A stretch of 64,000 nt of DNA, taken from Cryphonectria parasitica EP155 (taxonomy: Eukaryota > Ascomycota > Sordariomycetes > Diaporthales > Cryphonectriaceae). The notes beneath the pieces are model-generated. The model made no database searches. It saw only the letters and a list, made by a program, of their open reading frames with translations, and had not been told where the DNA came from. Both the position numbers and the translations under genes were made by a program. Shown here piece after piece: positions 1 to 10,993 of this stretch (the stretch's first letter is position 1; each line of letters opens with the position of its first letter). The stretch is taken from positions 124,001 through 188,000 of the forward strand of contig NW_024468915.1 in the NCBI RefSeq assembly GCF_011745365.1. Reading direction: 5' to 3'.

Positions 1-2700
1 TATGCTTCTGAATTTCATGCTCAGCTTGCTTAGCAGCGCTATTTAACTCTTTCATGCGTAGTGAAGTAATCTTCAGATTAATGCTGTTATTAGCGCACTA
101 TTATATATATATTGTTTCATATAGCTTCTTTATAATTGAAAAGTCTGTATTCTATCTGATTTTGCAAATAAAGAAGCGATATTAGCATTATATTTAGGTT
201 TCGAATAACTTGAGCATATCGAATATTATAAATTGTGCCTTATTAGATATCGGAAAGGCAAATAACTTGCTACTATACTTGTTTTTGAATATAAGAGCCT
301 ATTTTGAGCTATTCTGCGCTTTGTTATAATTAAGGAAATCCTAATTAATGCACTAGAATGATTGAAAGCTATAGTATTTAAATCTTATATATTGAATGAT
401 CTTTGTAATGCGCTCTAGAGCACAGTATTTACAGTTAATTCGTCTGGTTCTGTTGATTCTAATATTACGAACTGAATAAACGAGCTTCTTCAGAGCATTA
501 GTATTCAGATATTTCAATCTTAGATGCTAAAGATACTCTGAATTACTTCTTTCAAATGTTTTATTATATAAAGAATAAGAATGCTTGTTTCTTTTTAGAA
601 TTGAGAATACAAGAATGCTAGCTCAGCTGTATAGCAGTATAGCTAGAGCTTGAGAATAGGAAGAGTTTGCAAAAGAAATATATTTGAAAAAGATTAAGTT
701 GAACTCTCTGTATAGATTTGCAATTACTGCGCTTTATTTAAGCATTTCTGAGCGCAGTATGCTATCTTTGCTATAATATCAGATTCCTTTCTTATATAAG
801 AAAGCTTTAGCGATTATGTTGATATGAAAGCTATTTATAACTGCTATATAGTTAAGAACTAGATTCTTAGTACGTTTCTCTCGCCTTCTATTCAGTACAT
901 TTTTGAAGCATTATTTTCCGAATTCTCATATTAGTAATAATAAGCTCCCTGCTTTTACAACTTCTATATTTCTTGAGAAAGAAAAGATATTTAGCTTTAG
1001 AAGATTAATGCTATTAACGAAGTATACAGCTCTATAGTTATTCAGAACTATGCTTTGGGAAAGGATATAAGGTATTTGAAATAGTATTAAGAAGATTGCT
1101 ATACTTGCTTATAGCAATACTGCTTAGTTGAAGAATTGAGAGTTGAAGATAGTATTTATTTAGAGGAACTAAGAGTGCTTTATTTCAGGCTTGAGAGGTA
1201 TTGAATCTGATATTTTAATGTTATAGTTAAGAGATTCTAGCACTTAATAATGCTTGGATAGAGATTTCTATTATTTTCTATTCTTTATAAGATTCTTTCT
1301 ATTCAGCTTTGAAGAAGCTATTTAGTTCTAATAAGGTTTGAATAAAGCTTCTAATAGTTTTTGCTAGCTAGCTTAGAGAGAATCTTCTTTCTTTGCTTAT
1401 TAAATAGAGCTTTGAAGATTGAATCTAGCTTAATTCTAATATAAGCATACTTCAGCTTTCTGCAGCTTATAGAGCTCTATTTATGCTTTTTTTAATATAA
1501 CTTGCAGAGATATTTATAATCTCTCTTTTTGCTTTAGCTGGAAGATTTATCTTATTTCTTCTCAGATTTTGTATCTGAGTTGCTAGATTATAAGTTCTTT
1601 CTGCTTATAATAGCGAATATTATTAAGCCTTTTTTCTGCTCAGGCTGAAGTTAGTAGATTAAAGCGAGATTTCGTTAAAGCTATTTGATAGTTTTGATAG
1701 GCAGACTATTATCAGATGCTGTAGCGAGAAGATGTTGTTGCATTTTAGCTTACTCTGTCTGGAAGCGAACTTTAATAGCAGCAAGGAAGTTATTAAAGCT
1801 CTGAAGTTCTTCAACTTCGTTAATGCTGTAAATCCGAGCTAGATTCAGGAGATCCTAGTGCTGCTAGCACCAGTTTTGAAAATCGGTGCCTTGCCTGGTA
1901 GCTAGCTCAAGATAATAGTGATACTGAAAGCAAACAACTTGTTTTATGCTCTTCTTGAATGAATAAAAGTCTTTCTTCAGATTTCTAAGCACTTATTAAA
2001 TTGAAAGAAACTTCTTTTCTGAATAGATATGCATATAAGAAATAAGAACTGATAAAGATACTATTTTCTGAATCCAGTTCCATATTCTCTATATATTCTA
2101 ATAAGCATGCAACTGCTTATTTTAATAAAGCTAAAAGTATTTTATCTCCTAATTATAGAGAATAGCTTATTTCTGGATAAAAAGTAGCTTATAGTTCTTC
2201 ATTATAGTATTTTTATACTTCTTCTTAAGATTCTGAGTAAACTTGGAGAACTTAAGATTGAAATCTTTAGATTCGAGAAAGAATGCATCTGAGCTATCTA
2301 GATCTAAATACTTTCAAATACTCTTTCCCTTGCTCTGGAATTGCAAAATGCTATACTAGAATAGAAAGAAGTAGATATTAATGCACTTTACCGAGAGCGT
2401 AAGATCGTTAGATTTGCACTCTATTATAGGCTTTGATGGAATATAAGTATAACTATTTGGAACAAAAGATGTATTCTGAAAGAATAAGAAGTGAATAGCT
2501 TAGTCTGTTTCGATAGATAAGAGGAAGATTAAACCTGATTCTTGCAAACCGAGCTTATAACTAAGGAGAAATGTATGAGCTGAGCACGTGAAAGTAGCTG
2601 AATGAGTATTGAGATTGAATCTATCTAATACAAAAGGAAGATCTTCTAAGTAACTAAACTAGGCTCTGAGATGGTTTATGAGGAGACTAAAACAGAGGGT
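1..2700. repeat. AT-rich, RIP-like decayed block
   Basis: About 2.7 kb of very AT- and TpA-rich sequence in which no frame stays open for any useful length. A slightly GC-richer patch near 1680-1900 gives short protein-like stretches on the minus strand broken by stops, which suggests an old transposable element. I could not assign a family. This composition is typical of repeat-induced point mutation (C to T) in filamentous ascomycetes. The identity of the original element and the RIP mechanism are inferences. Confidence 0.6.
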
Positions 2701-3287
2701 TAGGGTTAAATATGCCCCATTTTTCACAAGTAACAAGTCAATAATGAAGCTGAATCAAAGGAAGAGAGTGGGTGCTTGAAATTTCGATGTTGCTTCAGGG
2801 GAGTATCATACACTCTATCAATCTCACTGGTTGCTCTTTTTTTTCCTTTTCTTTTCTTTTTCTTCTTTTTTTTTTGATAATCAAGGGACAACGTGTAATG
2901 CGTTTTTTTCTGGAAATGGTGCGAGCGAGTCGTCAATCTCTGGCTTCAGTCTTGTTCTTAGCCCAATCCTTTCCACGGTAATCATTACCAAATCTAGTTA
3001 AGGTACTGGACTTGAGACCATCAGCTGAATGTAGGATTCTGCCTTTCCGTTCCTTTTGGTCGCCACTTTGTGAGAAAGTACTGCAGTACTTCTTATTTCC
3101 TATTCAAGTAAAGGTTCAAATGAGATGAGCCATCACATAGCTCACAGTCAATCGAAAAGAGACGTAGATAAATTAACAAGCTCCCACCATATAAATGAAC
3201 GTACAATTTCATTCAAGCAGGAAAGAAAACCCTTCACGACTTTGATATCTCGTATATGATATTGTCAATCCCCAACTTCTGCTTTAG
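2701..3287. other. Intergenic stretch upstream of the secreted hydrolase
   Basis: It opens with two TTAGGG-like units near 2697-2710, followed by a T-rich pyrimidine run at about 2835-2875 in which ORFs on both strands are low-complexity. The last 200 bases should hold the promoter of the gene starting at 3288. No clear TATA box or other gene was recognised. Confidence 0.4.
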
Positions 3288-5224
3288 ATGGACGTGTTGA
3301 AATCCATGTTGGCAGCTCTTGCGCTGCTCGGCACCGCCGACGCCCGCGTTTATAGGTCCAATGGCATTCAATGGAAGTCTTGCAACCGCGCGGATTTCAG
3401 CAACACTGATGTTAGCAATTTGGAATGCGGCACCCTCATGGTCCCCCTCGACTACACAGCGCTCAACAGCTCCGAGCAGCTCCAGTTGCAGCTCATCAGA
3501 ACGCCAGCCGTGGCGCAGTCCAGAAAAGGTAGCATTCTGTTCAACTTTGGTGGTCCCGGCGAGCCAGGACGGTCGAATTTTGCTGCACTCGTTGCAGACA
3601 TACTTCCGTAAGTTTCTCGCGTGAAGGATCACTTTGCACAATGTAAACTGACATTGATATAAAGAATGACGGGAGGCGAATATGATTTGGTCTCTTTTGA
3701 CGTGCGGTTTGTGGTCGACCTTGATGAAATCGTGGGCCATTGCATCAATGCTAACTCGCACTATATTCAATCAGTGGAACTGAGAACACTCTCAACCTCA
3801 ACTGCTTCTCCAACGAAGTTGAAGTTGTCCGATTCATCTCCGATTGGAGTCGGACCAGCAATTCCTCGGACAACTCTGCAGCGTTTCTCTGGGCACGAGC
3901 TGGGGTAGACGCCAGCCATTGCTACCAAAACGCGCAAGTGAATGGTAGCCTGGTGAGCACCGCTTTCACGGCGCGGGACCTTATCAATATAGCGGAAGCT
4001 TTGGATGATGATGGCATGTTACGTTATTGGGGTAAGACTGACACCCGTTACGCAAGGTCTGTATATGTGATACTAAAGCACGAATAGGATTTTCGTATGG
4101 TACTACGCTGGGTGCTACTGTAGCCGCTATGTTTCCAGACAAAATTGACAAGATGATTCTGGATGGCGTTCAAAACCCCTGGGAGTATCATGGTGCACTA
4201 GCGTAAGATCTCACTCTCTCTGGTCCAGATATTCATACTTATGCCTTTTAATGGTTCCAGCGACTACCAAGAGTGGACCGCATCAGATGATACTTTCTCC
4301 CAAATCTTTCAGACCTGTGTTAGGGCCGGCGAGAACTGCTCTCTCAACGCGCTTAACATGACGGCCGACCAGATGGAACAGGCCACTTGGAACCTCCTCG
4401 AATATTTCAAGGCCAACCCGCTGCCGTATGGCGACATCGTGTACGATTACTGGACAGCCAAAGCCCAGATCTGGACAGCTCTCTTCGTACCACAAGACTG
4501 GGCCAGCTTGGCCGATCTCCTTACGATCTTCTTCACCGCTAACACCACAGAGCTCACCGCCCTGAGCGCTTCTGTGGCGAATATTACCTCCGATACCGAG
4601 GCTACAATTGCGCCCGCCCTCTCTGAACGCCTAGCGCTCGTCGCCATCCACTGCTCCGACCGGCGACCACGCGCCGCTACTCTAGCCGAGTTCCAACCAG
4701 TGATTGATGAGTTATACGGTATCAGCGCCATTTTTGGCGATGGCAGCGATCAAATTAATATGCCCTGCGCGCAGTGGCTGATCGAACCCAAGGAGCGGTA
4801 CAACGGCGGGTTTGACGTGGATACGGCGAACCCGGTGCTCATCCTGGGCAACACTTGGGACCCCGCGACGCCGCTCGCCTCCGCGCGCAACGTGAGCTCT
4901 GGTTTCAATGGGAGTGTTGTGCTAGAAATACATGGCTACGGTGTAAGTTGTTGGCTCTGCTTGCTAAAATGTGTTTTGATTGTTTCATCAGCTGACTTTG
5001 GTTACCTGGAATAATAGCATACCTCTCTCGCTGCGCCGTCAAGGTGCACGGTCGAGCACACTGTGGCATACTGGTCGAATCTGACGATGCCCGAGAACGG
5101 GACTGTTTGCGAATTGGATGCTAAGCCGTATACCAACGCAACTTGGACAGATATCTTTATGGATTTAGGTTGGAACTATACTGTTGGTTTTGCGGATTCA
5201 TTTACTATGGAGGCGATGCATTAG
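3288..5224 (+). CDS. Secreted TAP-like serine hydrolase (alpha/beta fold)
   Basis: Reconstructed as six exons (3288-3607, 3665-3706, 3775-4031, 4088-4202, 4261-4942, 5018-5224), giving 540 aa. Every junction is GT-AG and keeps the frame. Residues 1-20 form a hydrophobic signal peptide ending near TADA. The GGPGEPG oxyanion-type loop, the nucleophile motif GFSYG, an Asp in GNTWDPATP and a His in GYGHTSL make a complete alpha/beta-hydrolase triad. The C-terminal third resembles the TAP C-terminal domain of fungal and actinomycete tripeptidyl aminopeptidase-like hydrolases. Several NxT/S sequons fit secretion. The likely role is extracellular peptide or ester hydrolysis; the substrate cannot be told from sequence. 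The second exon is only 42 nt, but joining it restores the conserved DVRGTENT segment, which supports the model. Confidence 0.88.
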
Positions 5225-6185
5225 GAACAAATGTAAAAATGAAGCTTTGATTTTCAAGTTTCTCGGAATTCCTTCTTATGATTGGAACAATGTACAGGAT
5301 TGTTTATGAAAGTAATCCAATTTTGCAGTTCCGAGATGTCAATTTCTTGCTGTGATAATATCAGAACTTAGACAAAGAAAGCTTTGACATTTGGATGTTG
5401 TACAAGTGCTTGAGCACACGATTGCTGATTTTTGAATCTCACACTTCTCTATGTGCCACTGTATATATATAGGCATTTGTTCACATGTAATCTTAGGTTA
5501 TTATTATCAAGTCCGCATCTGAATGATGTTGGACCATATCATTTAATTGGTGTAGATATGCTATTTCTTGACATAGTCATTACTAATTAGCTTCAGAATT
5601 TTGAGATTATATGAGGTGGTTAATGTATATGACAATTCTGAACTGAGGAACCAAGAAAGTAGCTTTTAGATGTGAGGATTAGGGGTCCAACAAGCCCTGC
5701 TTCTCAGGGACTTCTGTTAATCCGAGACAGATCCGAATGCAACCCGAACCGTCCCAAGGTTCAGCGCACCAAGCGGCTAGGCAGAAAACGTAGCATCCCC
5801 ACTGCTCGTTTTCCTTATTTATACAGAGAGCTACACCGGTCTCCTGCATGCATATGCAGCAGATTGGTCACGAACTCTGTCTATCCGACCGTATTCGGAT
5901 GGTGGTTGGGCAGACCCTGTAATGGCGCAATATGAGGTCGAACCCCACATATCATGCTTGGTTATCTGCTGGCAAAATGGCTGCTGTGTTAGTCGAGCTG
6001 CAATAAAGTGTTGTTTCCAACCTGACAGCCTTCTCATGGATATTTTGAACATAGCACTTTGGAGCTAGGCCTCTCCCTATGCCCACAGAGCCAGGATGCC
6101 GGAGCAATTGAAAAGGTAAGCTACAGCTTTGTTTCCAGCACCAGCTGTGTTGTACAACCAGGGATCATTGAAGCTAACCCAGGAC
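5225..6185. other. Intergenic region, no supported gene
   Basis: AT-rich 3' flank of the hydrolase, then about 500 bases of more balanced composition before the next gene. An ATG at 6097 followed by a good donor (AAAAG/gtaagc) looked like a first exon, but none of the nearby AG acceptors joins it in frame to the downstream ORF. Confidence 0.4.
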
Positions 6186-8006
6186 ATGGGAGCAAGGACA
6201 AGAGCAGTTACCACACGTGAGGACAAAACGCATCCATCGAGAGGTACCCGACAGAGCATAGCCAGCCAAGCTTTGGTGAAGGACAAGAAGCGCCCAGGCT
6301 CCGTTGCACTGGCTACAGGTCGCCGCAAGACCAGAGCGGCTTCGGGCGAGGTGGTGGATGGAGAGTTTGATCCTGAGAAAATTCTCCGCAAAAGTGGACA
6401 AGCAGGAACACAACGGACCAGAAAAGGACCTCAAGTCATCTACCCACTGGTTCTAGTAGAGACTGGGCAAGTAGCGGAGACAAGTCCGCAGACTCGCTCA
6501 GGCACCAACAGTGTCGAAGACGCTGCTGAGAACACTATTGAGAATACCATCGAAAACACCATCGAGGGCAGCGTTGGGCAAAGCACATCAGAAGATTCTA
6601 GCTCTCGATACCAAGATCCCCTGGATATCTTTTACAGACGTGTTGGGTACCTGCCCCCACTGAGTGACGAGACACTCGATCTTCTAGAGGTTATTCTGCT
6701 GGATCCTGGGCTCATTGCCAGAATGGCTCGCTTCTCCGCTTCTAAGAACATCAAAGAGTTCCAGCGAGGACTAGACTATCGCAATGTTGCCTTGTCTCCC
6801 TCACAGAGTGAGGATGCACGCGTCGAGGAGATCAAGTCGCTGCCGCTCGAGATCGACGAGGAAGACCCGGCTGAAAAGGCCTACAACGACAGGCTCTGGA
6901 ACCTGGACGGGAAGAAATGCACACACCAGTCTCACGAACCTACCTTTCAGCGAACAGTGCTGATCTCCATGATCGACAGGTACCGGCTGATATATGGAAA
7001 GGGAGAACCCGGCATGACAAAGCTTGATTTTGCTGTCGAAGGCACCTGGGAATGCCCACCCATGCCTACAATGGCTGCACGAAAATTGGAAAACTTCCTC
7101 ACACAACCGAAACCTGACCTCGCCGTGGCTTTCCGACGGGAGAGCCTATTCCCTGCAGGCACGAACTGGAAGATGTTCCCCAACGCAACGCAGAGGCTGG
7201 TGTGCTATGAGGCAATCAATCCGCCCCATTGTGACCGGGCTTTCCACTTTCTGACATTCGAGGCAAAAAAGAGCAGTACAAGTGTCTTCGATATCGTTGG
7301 CTGCGCTCAGAGCCTCAACAATGCGAGCCAGGCTCTGCATAATATGTATGAGTTCTTCAGAGAAGCTGACGATGGAAAGGAGGAAAACTTTGTGAATCTC
7401 TTCTTCGACAAAGTCAGAGTCTTCTCTGTGGTCGCGACATCGGTGGGCATTAAGATTCGAATTCATCGAGCTTGTCGCATTAGCTCCGATCCAGCTTTCA
7501 GAGAGGCAGATGAGAGTACAGATAATTATGACCAACAAAGCCTGGATAACCCCATCCGCAAAGATTATCCCCTGAAATTTACATACAACGACTACTGGAC
7601 GGCTTATAGCCCACTCAAGCGGCAAGAAGTCGTAGCCGTATTCACACAGATTCTGTATGGCTACGGAGTTGGAGAGCTTGCTGGACACTTGCGGGAAGCA
7701 ATTCGGAAAGTTGACCAAAAGTTCAAGAAGCACGAAAAAGATACGGGTTTTTGCATCCAGAGAGATGAAGCCTATTACTCCCATGGCCAGATGCCGCCAA
7801 ACTCGCGCGCAGCTAGCCAGCAGCATCGGACTCAATCTCAAGCAACAAGCATCAATGCAAGTTTCAGCCAGTTCAACAACAATTGGTCAGAAACATCCAG
7901 CTTTCCTTACCAAGCAGTGTCACAGCAGCCGGAGAGTCAATTGCATGCTCAGCTGTCGGCGCTCCAGCAAGCAGGTCGTAGCAGAAAGAGGGCACGGAAA
8001 GATTGA
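6186..8006 (+). CDS. DUF7924-like protein with PD-(D/E)xK-like motif
   Basis: Intronless ORF of 606 aa from ATG 6186; the frame is open further upstream but has no earlier ATG. Residues 1-100 are basic and low-complexity (TRRKTRAAS), and a short repeat (ENTIENTIENTIE) follows near residues 118-130. The central part, about residues 230-520, matches my memory of the fungal DUF7924 family. Asp311 in KPDLAVAF and Glu359/Lys361 in FEAKK are spaced like the acidic and E-x-K elements of PD-(D/E)xK nuclease folds, but nuclease activity is inference. The C-terminus is Gln/Ser-rich and ends in a basic patch (RSRKRARKD) that could be a nuclear signal. These genes are common in fungal accessory regions and usually have no known role. 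Confidence 0.7.
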   Translation: MGARTRAVTTREDKTHPSRGTRQSIASQALVKDKKRPGSVALATGRRKTRAASGEVVDGEFDPEKILRKSGQAGTQRTRKGPQVIYPLVLVETGQVAETSPQTRSGTNSVEDAAENTIENTIENTIEGSVGQSTSEDSSSRYQDPLDIFYRRVGYLPPLSDETLDLLEVILLDPGLIARMARFSASKNIKEFQRGLDYRNVALSPSQSEDARVEEIKSLPLEIDEEDPAEKAYNDRLWNLDGKKCTHQSHEPTFQRTVLISMIDRYRLIYGKGEPGMTKLDFAVEGTWECPPMPTMAARKLENFLTQPKPDLAVAFRRESLFPAGTNWKMFPNATQRLVCYEAINPPHCDRAFHFLTFEAKKSSTSVFDIVGCAQSLNNASQALHNMYEFFREADDGKEENFVNLFFDKVRVFSVVATSVGIKIRIHRACRISSDPAFREADESTDNYDQQSLDNPIRKDYPLKFTYNDYWTAYSPLKRQEVVAVFTQILYGYGVGELAGHLREAIRKVDQKFKKHEKDTGFCIQRDEAYYSHGQMPPNSRAASQQHRTQSQATSINASFSQFNNNWSETSSFPYQAVSQQPESQLHAQLSALQQAGRSRKRARKD

Positions 8007-8332
8007 GGTTAGGATACTTGATATTGGAGCTCTAAAGTCTGATTTATAGAAATGATATAGTGAATGGAGCAGCAATTACACTGGCTCTGACCCTGACACT
8101 AGAAGTTTCTTGATTTAGTAATCCATCGGACTCCTCTTCTGTGAAACATTACAGCAGCCGCTCATTTGACTTTAGCTGCTCCGAAAGATGTTTTTGCTCT
8201 CGCCTCGCGACCCAGCCTATCAGCATGCTAGGCAGCTGTTCTCAGAATTATTACTTACAGTTCGACAGAACACTAAAGCCCCAACGTGTTACCTGACCTA
8301 TTTCCTGGACAAGAAGCACGTGTATTTGTATA
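8007..8332. other. Spacer between the DUF7924-like gene and the transposon
   Basis: 3' flank of the upstream gene, ending at the TA duplicated by the transposon (8331-8332). No gene seen. Confidence 0.5.
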
Positions 8333-8359
8333 AGTCGGAGGGGGTATCCTCCGGCCACC
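8333..8359 (+). repeat. Left terminal inverted repeat of the pogo element
   Basis: 27 bp beginning AGTCGGAGGGGG, matching the reverse complement of 10146-10172 with one mismatch (T/A at the 15th base). TA at 8331-8332 precedes it. Confidence 0.9.
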
Positions 8360-8430
8360 GTAACTTCCGGCCACCCCGGCCCGCCACACCAACCACCCAT
8401 ATATATATTGTTTTATATACATTCCTCTTC

Positions 8431-10037
8431 TTATACACCCACCACGATGCATTCCTCCTCATCAGTAGGTAAGTCGATGCTGCTCTCTTCATCTAGACTG
8501 TCGCCATCTCTATTGGCCGCATTTCGAGCCCTCTGTATATCCTCAATGTTTGCGAGCCTCGAGTTTGGGCTCAAATCCACCTTCCTCCTTTTAGTAGGCC
8601 TTTTAGCTTCCATTTGCCTTTCCAGAATCTCGTTTCTCTCCAGAGCCTTTGCAAACTCGAGGTCTCGCTCGTCAAATGCATTTTTTATCTTCCTGAAGAG
8701 TATACGTTGCACTGGCTGAGACGAAAGTCGGTGCTGATTCTCCTGTAGCTGATGGTATAGCTGTTTAGCCTTGCGAGGAGTTGAAAAGATAGCCGGCTGG
8801 CTTGAGGAGGCTTTCGGGGTATGCTGGGCTGCTGTTAATGCTGTTGAGCTTGAATTTGGCTGGCTCTGAATGTGTTGAGAAGTATTCTTGAGGAGGAGAG
8901 GGCTCAAGAGTGGCTTGAAGGATCTAACAGGCTATAAGCCAGTAGCACTCCATCCAGACTTGATATTCTGGCTAGAAAGACCCTCTGTACGAGCCTTGTA
9001 ATAGTTCTCGAGGAATAAACGCTTGCTAAAGACTGTTGAATCCCCCCATTGGCTGATATAACTGACTTTTCGTCTGTATGCCTTCTAAGAGACGAGAAGA
9101 TCCCTAGATCGAGGGGTTGAAGTACGTGAGAGGTATGAGGAGGCAAGTAAATCAACAGAATGTTGTTTTGATAGCATTGCCACATAAACTCATCAGTTGT
9201 ATAGCTGCCGTGGCCATCCAGAACTAATAGTCTGGTCTCTGAGGGGTTTGCTGGCTGGCTGCCTGGGATGAAGATCTTTTCCAGCCATTCAAGTGCTACA
9301 GTATTATCAGTTCATCCGTTTGTTGTTGCTGTAAACTGCCAGCTATCGAAATACTCCAAGAGGAGAGGAAACCACTGTTGTTGTACTGTTTGCCCCTTGA
9401 AGATCACTAGAGGGAAGAGGCAGGCACCTGTAGCGGAAATACACTCGAGGAAAGAAGTCCAGGACCTTGACCCAGGCTCTTTTCGATGAATCGCATGCGA
9501 AGAAGAGCCACCGAGGACTAATCCATTCCCTCCTTGGCCCTCAGCTATTCCAGCCTCGTCCATATTCCATCTATTAGCTGGCTTGATAGCTTGAACTTGA
9601 GGAAGATCGAAAAGACGAAACCAAGGCTGTATTATCTCTGTTGTGGCTCCGTTAGTTCGAACTGAGGCAATCTTTTGACTCTTGCGGACCTGAATATCTG
9701 GATTTCTCTTCAAGAAAGCCTGTGGCCACTTTCTTCCTAGAGCCTGAGGGTCTTCCTTGATCTCGAGGATTCGTTGAGCAAAGTGCCTAAGCTCTGAGTG
9801 GCTTGGTGGAAGCCCTAGGGCCTCCTGAACGCGGATCCATTCAGCCATCTTCCTTTCCTGGCTGATAGAAAGCCTTTGCTTATGTTCATATGCTGTTGAA
9901 TGCGATTCTCCTCCTGCCAGGCGATCCTGAAGAGTAGCTCTTGGTATGCCCCAATTTTTCGAGGCCTGTTGCTGAGACATACCCCTTCTGATAGCCTCGA
10001 GGGCCTGGGCTAGCTCAAATTCGGTATAGGGCTTCAT
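8431..10037 (-). pseudogene. pogo/Fot1-family transposase, broken
   Basis: Starts at ATG 10037 (MKPYTEFELA). In order it shows a pipsqueak-type helix-turn-helix (RRGMSQQQASKNWGIPRATL), a CENP-B-type HTH (about residues 70-135) and a DDE domain with NMDEAG, VLDGHGSY and PLDLG as the three acidic positions. The C-terminal region is charged. Three lesions break it: TGA at 9312-9314 where the family has Trp (NGW), a one-base loss near 9088 just after PLDLGIFSSL, and TAG at 8932-8934 where the family has Trp (GLWPV). Outside these points the frames carry on with good family similarity, so decay is recent. No intron is needed. Confidence 0.88.
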
Positions 10038-10145
10038 AATGACTGTATAAAGGCTTGATGAAGATATGAAGTTGATTAGAATAGAATCGATTGAGAAAAG
10101 ATAATACAAAAAGAGGGGGGTTGAAGGTGGCTGGGAGCGGACCGG

Positions 10146-10172
10146 GGTGGCCGGAGGTTACCCCCTCCGACT
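10146..10172 (-). repeat. Right terminal inverted repeat of the pogo element
   Basis: Inverted partner of 8333-8359, ending CCCCCTCCGACT and followed by the duplicated TA at 10173-10174. Confidence 0.9.
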
Positions 10173-10993
10173 TAAGATTGTGAGACACTTCGTTGCATGA
10201 AATGGCAGCATTTGGTATTATCTTCCACCGCATCCTGCCATTTTCCAAAAATTCGAACCCTTCCTTCAGGCTCACCTGATCTTACAAACATGAGTTGGCG
10301 TCCTAGTCTCTATTCTTATGCATCCAGCTGCCTGGGGCCACTCCCATGAAGCTTCTGCCATGTTTTACTAAGCGGCCAAATTTCGATGCTCAATTCCCGT
10401 ACCCACCAGCACTAACTCAGCCCCGATGCTTGTTGCAGGCGTGCGATTGACCTTAGATACCGCCTGATGCGGGTTTTATGTCCTTTGGATGACGAAGTTA
10501 GTGAAGGATTGCCTTAAGTTTGTAACCGCAAGTGAGAGCTTATTCGCTGACATCATGACCGGCTGGACTGTGTCGGCCTAGCCGCTAGACATCACGTGGT
10601 CCTTGAGGCTGTCAATGAAGGTGGTTATGAGGTTCATCGCATGGATCATCATCTTCGGGGACGGCGCAAGGCTCAAATGTTGCCATAAACAAAGGGTCCG
10701 CCATAGCGTTCCGGCAGGAAATACACCCCCTTTTTTATTCTTTTTGTTCTTGGCTGGTCGGGGGGGAGAGGGCGCTTCCTTTTCTTTCGTGCCGTGATAC
10801 TATTGGAGAAACCCAAGAGGTCTATAGAGAGTAATTACACATTATCACTTTGTATATATATGCTAAATACTGCATTTCAACGGAGATGTATCTCTGTCTT
10901 TAAACTTTTCTTTTTCTTTTTGATATGTTAAGAGTTCAGCTATATGTCTTCAGACATTCCTCCCTCCGGACGTCCTAAGCTCTCTCAGAGCTA
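10173..10993. other. Intergenic stretch, no supported gene
   Basis: Flank of the transposon. Short T-rich and G-rich runs near 10725-10785. No coding similarity recognised before the methyltransferase relic. Confidence 0.4.

Larger units (their letters stand above)
8333..10172 (-). mobile_element. pogo/Fot1-type DNA transposon, complete ends, inactivated
   Basis: A 1,840-bp element flanked by TA at 8331-8332 and 10173-10174, the target duplication expected of Tc1/mariner-pogo elements. Its terminal inverted repeats match over 27 bp with one mismatch (starting AGTCGGAGGGGGTA). A second CTTCCGGCCACC block just inside the left end is a subterminal repeat. The single gene inside is a broken pogo-family transposase on the minus strand. 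Intact ends and few lesions suggest a fairly recent insertion, possibly still mobilisable by a transposase supplied elsewhere (inference). Confidence 0.9.

Noticed and set aside
2697..2710. Two TTAGGG-like units
   Set aside because: Only two units; too short to call an interstitial telomere and expected by chance in AT-rich DNA.
6097..6185. Possible first exon of the DUF7924-like gene
   Set aside because: The good donor after AAAAG has no acceptor that restores the downstream frame.
7146..7841. Antisense ORF of 231 aa
   Set aside because: Shadow of the DUF7924-like gene; no similarity, and the sense frame explains the coding signal.
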